A DNA stretch of 64,000 bases from Siphonodentalium dalli (taxonomy: Eukaryota; Mollusca; Scaphopoda; Gadilida; Siphonodentaliidae). The translations under genes and the position numbers were made by a program. The notes under the pieces were generated by a model that was not told the origin of the DNA, made no database searches, and was given only the letters and a program-made list of their open reading frames with translations. Position 1 is the first letter of the stretch; the number at the start of each line of letters is the position of its first letter. Below, piece by piece: positions 22,088-33,359 of this stretch. The DNA lies in NCBI GenBank assembly GCA_032622095.1, contig CP136068.1, positions 48,106,443-48,170,442 of the forward strand, written 5' to 3'.

Positions 22088-23220
22088 ATTGCCAATAATT
22101 CACTGTGTGACCACAATGAATACCAATAACTTACACGTTGATTCTGATGTCGAATCTGCCAGTAATATTTCACAGCCAATAAAGGGTGATACGCAGTCAC
22201 AGAATAATCAGACAATAAATCCAAATTCTACATGTAATCCTACGAAGGGGAAAGAAATGGACGTTTCGTCATCGCCAGCATCCCCCTCAATGTTCTCGGA
22301 ACAGAAAAAAAAAACAATACAAACCAGCGTACCAACATGACCTCATTCGGAGTCCAAATCATTCTGACGACGAATCAAATACTGGTGATATCGAACAATT
22401 TGGACGTTCCGCATATTTTGAAAGTGGCTTAATTAACGCTTTGACAAGTCCCCCGGTGGTTGAAGCCTTTAGCAAAAGTGATGCAGACCCTCTTCCAGAC
22501 AGTTGTGTCTGAAGTGGCAAAAGCAGAAATATCGAAATGTGCAAGGATGAATTTGTGACCACAGATGTTCTAAACCGCGAGTTGTCAAAGCGCGACAAAA
22601 AAATTCAGGACCTCGAAACTAAACTCAGAGTGGAAACTGAAGCGCACGAGGAGATTGTATATTAATTGCGCGCGGAAATTGATGACCTTCAGTAGCATGG
22701 GAGGCGCACTAACCTGCGCCTCTCTGAAATTCCCGAGAAACCCAATGAAATAACTGATAACATTGTCCGTAAAGTGATAAATAAACTTGGAGTTTCACTA
22801 GAACCACATCAGGTGTATCGCAGTCATCGTGTCGGTCGGCCTATTAAAGCGAATGTTCCTAGACGTGCTGTTGGTGGAACTGATTCTGACAGTGGTGGTG
22901 TGTCGATCGCTCAGCAAACTTCGAGACAAATAATCTTCCGTCTGCCTTCATATCGTGTGCGAAAATCCGTATACGACATTCGCCGAGGTCTAAAAAACCT
23001 AAATATCTCTGAATACCCCGGACCACTCTTCATAAAATGAAGATCTCACCAGGACCCGTGCACATATATTTCAACGTACACGGAAGTTGAAAAAGAGTGG
23101 CAAAATTTCCGAATGTTGGACCTTTGACGGGAACGTGTACGCTCGAAAGTCTGAGGGCGCCAACGTCCTGAAGTTGACGACGGTTAGGCACATTGGTGCT
23201 CTGGAGGAGAGCGTATAGAT
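22088..23220 (+). mobile_element. Degenerate non-LTR retrotransposon ORF1 (L1-type RNA-binding protein)
   Basis: A broken protein can be followed in + frames. It has an N-terminal Ser/Asn/Thr-rich part (from ATG near 22,113), then a charged segment around 22,560-22,670 with coiled-coil character (RELSKRDKKIQDLETKL). The next domain begins NLRLSEIPEKPNE (22,700) and contains VIRKVINKLGV-like, YRSHRVGRP, RQIIFRLPSYRVRKSVYD and YARKSEGANVLKLTT (about 23,135-23,185) segments. This order (coiled coil, RRM-like domain, C-terminal domain) is that of L1-type ORF1 / transposase_22 proteins of animal LINEs, which coat the element RNA. Stops and frame changes near 22,330, 22,510, 22,665, 22,695 and 23,040 make it a pseudogene. 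No endonuclease/RT ORF follows before the Crypton at 24.05 kb, so it is truncated. Confidence 0.8.
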
Positions 23221-24048
23221 CAATCATGACGTTTCCCCGCTGTATAGTTCCACAGACGCTTGTCTTTTGATCTAAACTGTTTCTTTTCTCCTTGTTGCAA
23301 ATCGATTTTTCCAGTTAAAATCGTATTTGACTCATGCTTAACGCGTGAAAAAGCCACCCGTATAATATTAGAACCCAGGAACCCATATACATACCATCTG
23401 ACTCTTGTATATATGTGTATGTATAGCACGAACACATAGCCGATTTCTCAATTTATAATAACTAACTGATAAACATCAAATCTCAATAATTTACTGAGTT
23501 AAAATGTGTAAAAAGGCGCAGCTTACCTCTTTAATGAAACTGATAACAATGACAAAATATCCAACCAAGTTTGCACTATTGTAGAAAATCCAGCATACAC
23601 CATATAGAATATGCGCACGAATCACATACAATCCGCGGTATGCGTATCGCACAAAACATAATTATTCGAACTCGATTATATGCCACCTGTTGATGTAAAC
23701 ATATTTGTATTCCTGATGAACTTCGTATAATCGGGATTGGCGAAGTCATGTATCCATTCCTATATATGTGTACTGGTGACCCAAATATACATTGTGGTCA
23801 TTTCATTATATGTATTTTCCCGTGTATATTTTGTATCAAACACTGCCAATTTCACGAGAATCACGTTTTGGACAACGTCATGTCATTCATGTACAGCGAC
23901 TGATCTGGTTGTAGCGGATATTAATTCTTATTATTTCATCTAATCATTGCTGTCCCAAATAAGCGATAATTAGTCTTGCGGACTCTGATTCAGCCATGTA
24001 TGTTACTGATGGCACAAAAACTGTTATGAGTGTTGATGAAATCGTTTA
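23221..24048. other. Unassigned spacer between two transposon remnants
   Basis: No reverse transcriptase, exon or repeat partner is visible here, although an intact LINE would carry its ORF2 at this position. Confidence 0.4.
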
Positions 24049-25419
24049 TTGGCAATGACAGCTGGAACTGTGAGTGTGTCTGGAAGTACAATTTCATTCC
24101 AACACATGCAATCAGATTTTGATATTAATGAGTTATTTCCAATGAATGCACGTTGTTTGAGGAACCCATGGACATACCTGGTGATCATGCTGAAACAAAA
24201 TCAGGTGAGACTGAGAGAAAGGTTGATAATAATACCACAGGTAGATTCCAAGCACTGCAGGATCATGAACTTCAGGCGCTAGAGAACAACTATCATTACT
24301 CAAAGAAGACGCAGGCGAACACTCGGTGGGGAGTGAAAATATTTGAAGACTGGTGTTTGGCGGTAGGGAGAGCAGTGAATTGGAAATAGCATCAAAAGCT
24401 GAATTAAGTGATGCCCTGCGCCACTTCTATGCAGAAGCGAAACCAGGTAATGTTGAGAAGAGGAAAGAGACCCTGCCCAATCAGATTGCTGGCGAACACC
24501 AAACAAATTCTTTGATCAACATCAGAGGTGGCATAAATAGACGTCTGTCAGATTGAGAAGAGATATTGATATAGTGCGGGATCAAGAATTTAAAGCAGCG
24601 AATCGCATGCTGAACTCCAAGCTGAAGAAAATGTGACAAGAGGGAAATTCGAGACCAACAAAACACAAAGATATAATAAACAGTGAAGACCTCAAATTTA
24701 TTAATGATTATCTGTGCGTATATTATCCATACCACCTCAGGCTGCGTGCATGGTATCTAATCACAATTCGCTTTGTTTCAAAGGGATTAGAGCTGCATCA
24801 TCAACTAAAGGTTGATTCATTCGAATTCAAAGTTGATGAGAAAGGTCAGGAGTATGCGTCGTTGACTCACGAGACACACCAGAAAAATGCGACAGGAGGT
24901 GTGGGTGCAAATCATGAACCAGGAATCGACAAGCGAATGTACGCTTCTGGACAACATGACTGCCCAGTCAAGTCGTTCAAAGAATTTCTAATGAGAACTT
25001 CCAATGATGCTACATCGCTGTTTACTAAAATTGAGAACAATGCGTTGGTCAATCCCACAACAACTGACATTTGGTATACACCAATAAGTATATCACAACG
25101 ATACTTCTCATCATTTATGCCAGAGATCAGTAGAAATTGTGGATGTTCCAGGAAATACACAGCTCACTGTCTGCGTCCTACCGCCATTTCTGCAATGAAT
25201 GATGCTGGGTTTGAGCTCCGGCATATAATGTTCATGACCGGCCATAAGAATGAGAGCAGCATTCTAAGCTACAACCGTGGGTGTTGTACAAAACAGAAAG
25301 CTGCCATGAGCAGCACCCTGAGTTCTTTGGCTAGAGGTGATGAAATTGAACAGACGCCCGCTCCTACTAGTAATTCTAGTATTCTACAGCTTTATCAATT
25401 CCACAACGTCAGCCGCTAA
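24049..25419 (+). mobile_element. Degenerate Crypton-like tyrosine recombinase
   Basis: The remnant encodes a tyrosine recombinase of the animal Crypton / DUF3504 type. The N-terminal part includes KKTQANTRWGVKIFEDW (about 24,302-24,352), matching the usual start of the core-binding domain. It is followed by ALRHFYAEAK and NIRGGINRRLSD segments (24,415-24,555) and an HKDIINSEDLKFI block near 24,662. The last 185 codons (24,862-25,419) are uninterrupted. They carry KNATGG, an MYASG..DCPV segment, HCLRPTAISAMN (H and R of the catalytic set, 25,165-25,175), MTGHKN (His, about 25,240) and SILSYNR (candidate Tyr nucleophile, TAC at 25,270). The upstream catalytic Arg box, normally RGRE-like, reads SKGLE near 24,785, so that Arg appears lost. 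Frameshifts near 24,150, 24,350 and 24,555 and a stop near 24,635 confirm that it is dead. No terminal repeats were seen, as expected for Cryptons. Confidence 0.88.
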
Positions 25420-26357
25420 TGCCAATAATTGGGAATGACTTCATGATTGTACCAAAGAATGGCACAGTAATCAACAAATCATCAAGCGCAACCAGTATTA
25501 GCCCTGCATTGTTGCCAAACTGTTCCTTCAAAAAAAATTCATTTACGATAAATATGAATCCATCTACATAAAGACAAGTAGTAATTTGATAAATTTTCAG
25601 ATGTTCTACGTCTACGAGACTTTGGTCGTCAGTTGATGGCAAATATTCCGCTGTTCTACGACTATGATAAAATTGACCAGAACTGTTGAGAACTGTTGTT
25701 TACTTGTTTCAATGGAAGAAATTTATGTTATTGATATGTGTTTTCATTCACTGGAGTATTTGCCCTAAGTACTAAGTGGAACCCTCCAAGTCTGATTGTC
25801 AACTAAAATGTTTTTTAAAAATGAGGTACTAAGTTGCAGATATATAAAATTACACATTCAGTTTATTTTGACTGCATACACAAATTACAATAAGATAAAT
25901 AGAAAACACTACATCAAATAATTTGTGATGTAGCGTTTTGTATTTATTCAGTGCTTTTCCTCTTTTAAAATTTATTCACCGAAAGATTTTCACTCGAAAA
26001 TGAGAAATGTAGAATCGTTTGAAGCTTTTTTATGCTGATCAAACTTACTAGAGAAAAACGCCATATATCCACAATGTCTATACATTCCATCTCGCAGAGC
26101 ATATTCAAAGAATATGATGCCAAGTTGTTTATTATCTTCTCAAATACTAATTATGCAAGTGTTAGTTTGTTTGAAACGAATCGAAGCACAACAATTGTAC
26201 TGAGTGCGCTCCCCTGTGAAAAATAGTTGGATGGAAAATTGGGCGGGTTTAGTACCTCGCTGGGCCGTTGGCGTTCCTGCTGCGAACTGATTTCGCCACT
26301 TCACATGAAGAAAATACAATGATTAACCCATTAAATCACCAGTTGCGTGTAAATATA
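25420..26357. other. Unassigned AT-rich DNA
   Basis: No coding or repeat structure is visible beyond short AT-rich runs. It may include the 3' part of the Crypton element, whose boundary I cannot place. Confidence 0.35.
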
Positions 26358-26494
26358 AGAAATGGATGTTGATTTTGTTGCGTTCCATGGAGTATGGATG
26401 CAAGTTGGTCCGACATTTTCGCGTTCCACACAAAATGTCGGACTAACTTTCATCCATACTCCATGGAACGCAACACAATCAACAACCATTTCTT
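26358..26494. repeat. Near-perfect hairpin (about 65-bp arms)
   Basis: The left arm from AGAAATGG..GTTGATTTTGTTGCG through CCATGGAGTATGGATG and GTCCGACATTTT is mirrored by AAAATGTCGGAC, CATCCATACTCCATGG and CGCAACACAATCAAC..CCATTTCT. The loop is only about 6-10 bases. High identity between the arms implies a young insertion or recent arm correction. It has the form of a small palindromic MITE, but no target duplication was fixed. Confidence 0.9.
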
Positions 26495-27440
26495 AAAAGC
26501 AGCCAATTTACCTTAACCCTATGTGGCCTAGTCCGTTTCATGGATATTGATGGCAGTATGCGTTAACAATTCTTCAAATACAAGGCTCATTGGTTCTCAA
26601 CAGTGGCCTGCTTCAACTTGTTTCCAAATATTTGATGCCGTTGCCATGGAAACCCGAGACAGGACCAGCTTCCGGACACCACCCTCCAAAAAGATTTCAA
26701 AATAACTAAGCAAAATATCTTTAAAAATTCGGGATTTAGTCACTAAAGTCGCGGTTAAACACTGAGGGATTCAACTTTATTCCAACAACTTACAAACTCA
26801 AAAATATTGTTTATTACAGAAAGCCAGCAGTGGGTGCAAACATAACGAAATGGAAATACCGACATTATCTGGTGATTCGAAATGCAGCACAATAACAGGT
26901 ATGCACGGGCAGCAGACACAAGATATGCTATAATATCGCACGCCGCAATCGTGTAGCCCAGTTTTCGAAAGCCAAGAGCGATTAGAGAAGGACTCATACA
27001 CACCCACTGCCGTCATAACCTGCATGAATTAGTTGCAATGTTTGATTTGGGGTATTTGTTTTGGAACCTGTCTCGCAATAAAAAGAAAAGAATAGAAAAC
27101 CAATGCATCGCCCAGATATCCAACAATATATTTTCTGCGACTGTCCCACCTCTCGTTTGGTTTAGATAGTTTAATCATCAACCGATGATATATGATACAA
27201 CGGAAATAACATTTAAATTAACAATAACTATCCTGAGCATTACGCGCAAAAGATAACTTAGTCCCGATTTATTAATTGTTGGTGGCAGATAATTGACAGC
27301 CTGTTATCGTGAAAATAAGCACAGTTTGGGTTCATAATGGCATTATTTGAAAACTCAAATACGCTATATCTCTATATGAGCTTAACAGCTGTTTAATAAA
27401 CAACCATATATGAGATTATTTGAATCTGAAACGGGTGCAT
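26495..27440. other. Unassigned DNA
   Basis: Short open frames only; no known motif or internal repeat was seen. Confidence 0.35.
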
Positions 27441-27570
27441 GACGTTTCGGCACCTAGACGTTTCGGCACCTGGTTTTCTGGACGTTTCGGCATCTGGGTT
27501 TTCGACACTTGGTTGTTTCGGCCCAGGTGATTGGACGTTTCGGCACGTCATCGAAGACGTTTCGGCACTT
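27441..27570. repeat. GACGTTTCGGCAC motif array
   Basis: GACGTTTCGGCAC or a close variant starts at 27,441, 27,457, 27,481, 27,534 and 27,556, with a degenerate TTGTTTCGGCCC at 27,513. Spacing is irregular (16-53 bases), so it is not a simple tandem repeat. The layout, one short phrase repeated with variable spacers, resembles the arrays at the ends of the 14,907-15,598 element. The far end of any such element was not found. Confidence 0.85.
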
Positions 27571-29685
27571 GTTTCTTTTTCTTTTCTTATATAATATTTT
27601 CTTTGTTGTTGGCAGCATCGAACGTGCAGCAGCGGCATTTCCCAATATGAATACCGGAAGGCCAATATACAACAAACTCCAATCAACTTGACTTGTTCGT
27701 CATGCCCAAAGTGGTACATGTATATACATTGGTTTCGACTTGTTCTACCGTAGGTAGGGGGTGCCTGCCTAATCACTTTTGGCGTTTGTCCGCTGCACTG
27801 TTTATGTGGCGCAATCTTTGCAATATTCTTCTTGATTCACTCTTATCAATATTTAGGCCAATGTGAACCTATTTGTAAAATTCACTGCCCACAAATGGTG
27901 CACGATCTTTCATGTTGTGGTACATTAAGCTAATTGCCATTATCAGTCGGAAGCTGGCATGTAGTTTCTGGTCGACCTACTGTGAATGGTATGCATACAA
28001 TTGGTGACGAGACGATGAATACTTTTCAAATTGGAAATCATTGTTGGTTGTGGAATAAAATGTGCATTTCTAGAGCTCAAGATATCGGCATGACATTTCA
28101 GTTATCATCGGTTATATTCAAAGACCCCGTAAAACCGAATTTCGCGCCCAAATAATTATCCAGGAGAGACAAAAAACTGATAAAGTTGGGTGACTTTGTG
28201 CATAAGTCAGACTCTCGTTCGTGATTGTAATATGCACATAATTACTTGTTTGCAATAACTGAAGAGAAAATCATGATATTGTTTCTATGGGTAACTGTCG
28301 ATGTGAATTTATACGATGTTTTGTCAGGTATACGACATAACTGAATTATCGCTTTGTACTTTACAAGGTTTTTATAGAACCGCCTAGTGGCCGTCAACAT
28401 TAGTAACAAACGGTTATAAATTATTAGAGGCATGGTAGTTAAATTTGTGTTGTTTTGTACCTTTGTCGTGTGGAGAAATGTCAGAGATTAAAATAACATA
28501 AAGTAACCCATCGTTGTGCATATCTGATACATTTATATACCGTTTCCTTGATGCACACTACACGTGTGGCATACTTTCAATGATTTATAGCCATACATAT
28601 ATAATACATCACCATGGATCATTAACTAGTAAACGTTTGAGCTCGTTGTGTGGTATAGTATATATATAGCTGTATAACACATATGCGTACAATGTTGCAC
28701 AAAATGTTGAGGTCATACTCAAAACTTCGTAGTTAGCTTTGCGTCTTGTGGCTAGTCGTCGTTATGGTTATCAGTGGTCCTCCATGTTGTATTATCGATC
28801 GTGTTTCTTGGTAAGTACATAATTATACATACACATTTGTGGACAACATCATATCATGTATACCCGTTTTGTGTTTCTCTCGAGACTTTACTCTTACCCA
28901 CTTTCTCATATAGGTATGTCATAAATAACTATTTCTGATCACGTTTTTTGAGTAGCAGCCGCAGTTGCCCCACGGTCATTAATATATCTAACCGTTAGAG
29001 AACAGCGGCAATTGATCACATGTAACGCACATCATGTCTTCACACCGCGAAATCGATCGTGGGATTCGTTGGGCAGTTGGAGGATTCGTTCGAGCGTGTA
29101 TGGTGCACTTTTTGTTATTAAAATACGGTAAATCACACAAAGAGGGTCACTGCTTGGTAATATACAGGTAAATGCTAACATTTTGACGTGATAATATAGT
29201 TGTTGTAATGTCTGCATAGCGAATACTCGTTGATAATTCAAAACCCTCGTTTTGACATTATGTTTACACCCATCTCACTTCTGCTACATCATGTCTGTTA
29301 TTAAAGCGAGTATTGAGCTGGAATTCACAGAGCTAGTTGGAAGAATATCCTCTTATATCCACTGGTCTTAGAAAGTGGAAACATGTGACAATTTAGTTGG
29401 AAATACCGAGAGCGTTTTATTGTAAATCACAAACGAGGATACATAATTGTTTATTAGTGAGAGATAGAGAGTAGGGAGAAAATCGACCAGTGCACAGGGT
29501 ATATTACATGTACATACCCTGCGTATGCATATGTGAGAATGGTCTCCCCGTAGGTCAAGCTACAAAATGTTAGCATTTACCTGTCCATTGTCAAGCAGTT
29601 ACCCTCTTTTATTGGTTATCGCATTTTAATACAAAACGATACATGAAGTGTTGGTGATTATCTGATTAGGGGTGTGCCATACGAT
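27571..29685. other. Unassigned DNA
   Basis: No gene is recognised. An open frame at about 27,934-28,155 begins just after an AG-ending TTATCAG and has one Cys and several Trp residues, but matches no family I know. GAGAGTAGGG and ACATGTA runs are the only other notable features. Confidence 0.35.
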
Positions 29686-30400
29686 TTAGTCACGCACAGC
29701 GTAAATTCCAAGTTAGATGCCGGCGGCCATATCTGTCATCGAAAGTTATCCAAATTCAATTGCACCAATCTAGAGGTCCTAACATGCACATTTTCAAAAT
29801 AATTATCCAATAAACAGAGACTGCAGAGTTAAGTGTGTCGAAGGATTCAAATTTTAAATCCAAGATGACTGTTGGAGGCCATGTTTGGTAACCAATTTCA
29901 TAAACACATAACGGCACCCATCTAAAGTTCACCCCGAAGATCCATATGAAGTTAGTCCTATAGGGTGTGCCAAAGGATTTAGTCATACATATTTGAAAAT
30001 GCAACCTGGCCGCTGGTGGCCATGTTTTTCAACGAAATTCGGAAAAATATTGATGGCTTCCGTCGAGAGGTCACCTCGAAGATTAATATGAAGTTTGTTG
30101 ATGTCAGGATGATGGATATTGTTTGTATGGTGTTCCAAATGAATTTTTCATCGGAAATTGTTCAATTTGATAGCTCCCATGTAAAGGTGATCATAAACAT
30201 GCCTACAATTTTTAAAAACCATTCTCAAATATATGCGAGCTGCAAGGTGATGGATTCAAATTTGAAATCCATTTTGTTAACGAATTTCGGAAAAATCGAT
30301 GGCTCCCATCTAGAGGTCACCCGGGAGATCCGTGTGAAGTTCGGTGACGATCGGATGAGATAATTATGTGACCTGTATGTGTGTTAACGGAAACGGTTGA
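29686..30400 (+). repeat. Diverged relative of the 12-kb tandem array
   Basis: Units with GATTTAGTCA..AAATTCCAAG, GGCGGCCATATC / GGCCATGTTTG / GGTGGCCATGTTTTTC, CCCATCTAAAG / CCCATCTAGAGGTCA and AAGTT.GTGACGATCGGATGAG repeat about every 150-165 bases. The order of blocks matches the array at 12,060-13,215, but identity is much lower. An open frame at 30,016-30,363 (+) results from this repeat and is not taken as a gene. Confidence 0.6.
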
Positions 30401-30675
30401 CGGTTGGACGCAAGACCCCATGTACGACGGCACACTTATGAGGTGCATTATATTGTTCTCCGACTTGTTGGGTGCAGCTCACAATTCACATACCGAAAAA
30501 TAGTTTTATTTTTTCAATTCTGTTTTGTAAATATGACTACACTTTCGCTGAAATAGAAAACGCATCATTTGAAAGAATAAACAATTCAAAGAGCACAAAA
30601 AGCACAAAAGTATTCCTATATGTTTAAATGTAGCGAACGCGTTGTCAAAACCGGTTGATCTGTGAGAGGTGTTTG
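30401..30675. other. Spacer upstream of the lectin exons
   Basis: This AT-rich stretch follows the repeat. It would hold the promoter and 5' untranslated region if the signal-peptide exon at 30,676 is real. I saw no convincing TATA or initiator element. Confidence 0.3.
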
Positions 30676-30741
30676 ATGATGACTATTTTGTCAAATACAT
30701 GTGTTGCGCTTCTTTTGGTCAGTGCCTACACATTCTGGTGA
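30676..30741 (+). CDS. Candidate signal-peptide exon for the C-type lectin gene
   Basis: ATGATG at 30,676 opens a 21-codon frame reading MMTILSNTCVALLLVSA, then YTFW and a TGA at 30,739. A short N-region, a hydrophobic core (CVALLLV) and a small residue after it make a good secretory signal. It lies about 400 bases upstream of the C-type lectin exon on the same strand, as expected for a secreted lectin. Possible donors are GTCAGT at 30,718 (phase 0) and GTGCCT at 30,722 (phase 1). Only the weaker second site fits the phase required by the exon at 31,116, so the direct join is uncertain and a linker exon may exist. Confidence 0.35.
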   Translation: MMTILSNTCVALLLVSAYTFW

Positions 30742-31115
30742 TACTGATCTACAAACTGAATTTACTTTTAAAAATTGAAAGTAAATAAGGATTCATCAAT
30801 AAAACATTCCGCATGAAGTTCTCCTAGATCATGAAAATATACTTTAATTTATGACAATTCTCCACCAACACTTTCTTAAACTTTGCAATGAATTTATAAT
30901 AATTTAAAATAATTTATTTTCCAAATTTATATATAGCAAACTTTCACAAGTTATGTGATATATCGGGTGCTACTATAATTGTTCATGTCGTGTTTCATCC
31001 ACCCATGCAACAGACTGACACCGTGGTGATACGGTCGAACAGCTGAAACGACCCAATAAACCAAACCAATCAGTATAGGGAGTTGAAAAACGGTCATGTT
31101 GCTTTTATGTTTCAG

Positions 31116-31337
31116 ATCAATGTCCTGTTTTGAAGGGATATTTGTCTGAGAATATTTCTGGGAAGATTATCTGCTGGAAGTTCTACTCTCATAAGTCAAT
31201 TCGAGCTGAGGCGGAAAGCACGTGTATTCTTGATGGCGGCCATCTCCTTTACGTGCCAGATAGCGTTACGCATCAATGTATAGCGAGCCAACTCACAACT
31301 TTGAACGTGCTACCCACCTCACCAGATTGGCTGGATC
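31116..31337 (+). CDS. C-type lectin-like domain, N-terminal half (exon)
   Basis: The exon is preceded by a pyrimidine-rich TTTTATGTTTCAG acceptor and ends at GATC|GTGAGT, a strong donor. It encodes DQCPVLKGY, then CWKFYSHKSIRAEAESTC, LDGGHLLYV and IASQLTTLN. This is the usual first half of a C-type lectin-like domain: paired Cys at the start (long form), an aromatic strand, the AEAExxC helix carrying the first domain Cys, GGHL, and a second helix. The exon starts in phase 1 and ends after one base of an Arg codon. That split codon is completed correctly by the exon at 53,444. C-type lectin-like proteins are usually secreted and bind sugars or other ligands in invertebrate immunity. No other exon of this gene is certain. 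Confidence 0.75.
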
Positions 31338-31648
31338 GTGAGTATACAGTATCACACTGGGTGGCGTGGTCACGTTGTTGTGACCCACCACCCTGGGAAT
31401 ACATATTTTGTTCGTTACCGATCTCGGACAGCCACCCAACCAAAACAAGTTTTTTCCAAGTTGCAATTGGGGACCCCATCCTGTTCTCCCGAAGCAGTAT
31501 GGCCGGATTCGTCATCTCCGGTTTAAAGCTCCGAAGTGAAACCTGGTTTAAGGTAGGATTCCCCTAAATTTGGGAATATGCATTGTCGATGAGGGTGGGC
31601 TAGGTTCGGAGGCTCGTTTTTTTACGATAACGGCGAGCACAGACTAAA
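31338..31648. other. Intronic DNA with a fragment of repeat B's end
   Basis: At 31,500-31,560, GGCCGGATTCGTCATCTCC..GGTTTAAAGCTCCGA..CTGGTTTAAGGTAG matches, in inverted orientation, the right end of repeat B (21,640-21,705) and its relative near 38,985. The lectin frame continues open past the donor to 31,567, but those residues do not resemble the domain. Confidence 0.5.
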
Positions 31649-32221
31649 GTGATATATCAAAATGTAGGTCCAGGTTTGGAGTATCGGAAACCAGTGGCAC
31701 TTTCCGCAAGAATGTATTATAAGTGGCAGAAAACTGTCTTGGAATATAGCCTTTGGCATTCGTACGCAAACAACGTGAAACCACATTTCACCCCAAAAAA
31801 TAATTTAGTGACAGATGACCACGTGTCCCGACTACAATTCCATTTGAAAACATTTAACGTTTTTCACCTGCAATACCCATACAGCCGAATTCACCAAACC
31901 CACAAAACACGTGGAGTCGGAAGCCATTTTATCGATTTATTCGTTATCCGTAGCCAAAGTGCAAAGGTCAACTGCGGCGAGTGCCGATACCGGTATATAT
32001 GGAAGACCATAATTGTCACTTTTAAAAGCTATTTGCGCCATATGAATATGCATTGCTCAAATGGATGTGCAACAAGTAAGACGTCCTTTCTGAACGTGAT
32101 TCCGGTAATAACTATATTATATTGCAGTGACTCCGTGCACAAACACCGTCTCCACCAACAACAACAACCATACAACAACACAGTACAGTTTGGAATCTCG
32201 AATTACGTTCCCGTTTGTTAG
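31649..32221 (+). other. Long open frame of 190 codons, unrecognised
   Basis: This is the longest uninterrupted frame in the window, remarkable in AT-rich DNA. The protein is rich in His, Ser and Tyr, has scattered Cys (NCGECRYRY, HCSNGC) and ends in a Gln run (HQQQQPYNN). I recognise no domain, no signal peptide and no splice signals that would tie it to the lectin exons. It could be a chance frame, a remnant of a mobile element or a novel gene. Confidence 0.2.
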
Positions 32222-33356
32222 AACCCCATTAGATCATAATTTACGTAACGGAATGTAAAAAAATGAGTTTTACTGTGTATCCATTACCCAATACTATACG
32301 ACACAATATATTTGCATAAATATTAATAAAGGAGCAGTACGCTACAAAACAATACAATATAATAATACTAATAAATAAAACTCATTTCTGTTTTGTTTGT
32401 CTATCGGGCTTTGTTTATGTAGCTTTTTATTCCGAATACCCAATAATCCGAAGGTCTCATAATCCGAAGGTCCGATACTACGAATATCCGGTATATATTC
32501 TGCAAAATCCGAACACCTCCTGAGAAAGGTGACATTATAATTACACCAAGAGGCGTAATTGCAATGCATATTTGTGGTACAATTATGCTTTAAATATGGC
32601 CATTTGTTATTAGCATCTTTTGGATTAGTATAGTATCAGACTCAGGACTGTAAATTTGTGCCATTTTGTGGTTATCACAGGCGTCTACTTGTAGTTCAAT
32701 CTGGTACTCGGTGCGGGGTCCAGAGAGTTTTCAGATAAATATTTAAGAATATTTCAGCACACATATCGCTGAAAAACAATTTGTGTAAGAACAACCATTG
32801 TCAGTGTTTGGCACAAATTTATTTGCCAAATTGCTGTTTGCTGATTTAGCAAATTTCTTAAATCAACCCATTGCGAATAATTGCCATTATTATGAATTTA
32901 TTATCATTTAAATTTCTTCTAATGCAAGGCGAGTGTGTCTGTTTTTACATACACAGGGACCTATCAAAGCCAGTTTTCATACTGCTTACCGATGTGGGCA
33001 CCCAAACTGCAGGTGCCAACAAAAAAAAACAAAAAAATTCAGGTCCCAATTCATATCATAACAAAACATTTATATACCGGTACCAGTATATTGACATAAA
33101 AACATATTTTACAAAAAGTTGGTTGGAATCATATTGTAAAGCATGTTTGGCTTTCATCTGTGAAAACTTCAAATAGTTTGAGTTCAGATTTATTACCATT
33201 CAGCTACTTCCGTATTTCAATCAAATTCAAATGAAATTACACAATACAGTGCAGGAACAGAGACAATTTGATCAATTCAACATGGTTATTATGTGGAATA
33301 TCATAATACCAAATTAATAATTAACATAGAGAGTAGTACTAATAGTAATTACTAAA
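32222..33356. other. AT-rich DNA with a CCGAA motif cluster
   Basis: At 32,430-32,515 ATTCCGAATA, ATAATCCGAAGGTC (twice), ACGAATATCCG and AAAATCCGAACACC form a loose array of a short phrase. This is the same style as the arrays at 14.9 and 27.4 kb. The rest shows no gene. Confidence 0.55.
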
Positions 33357-33359
33357 TTA

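Noticed and set aside
27441-27570. CRISPR-like array of repeated GACGTTTCGGCAC
   Set aside because: Spacing is irregular (16-53 bases), the repeat is only 13 bases and the context is clearly animal DNA with no cas genes.
27934-28155. Possible exon after TTATCAG with Trp/Cys content
   Set aside because: No recognised domain and no convincing donor; left unassigned.
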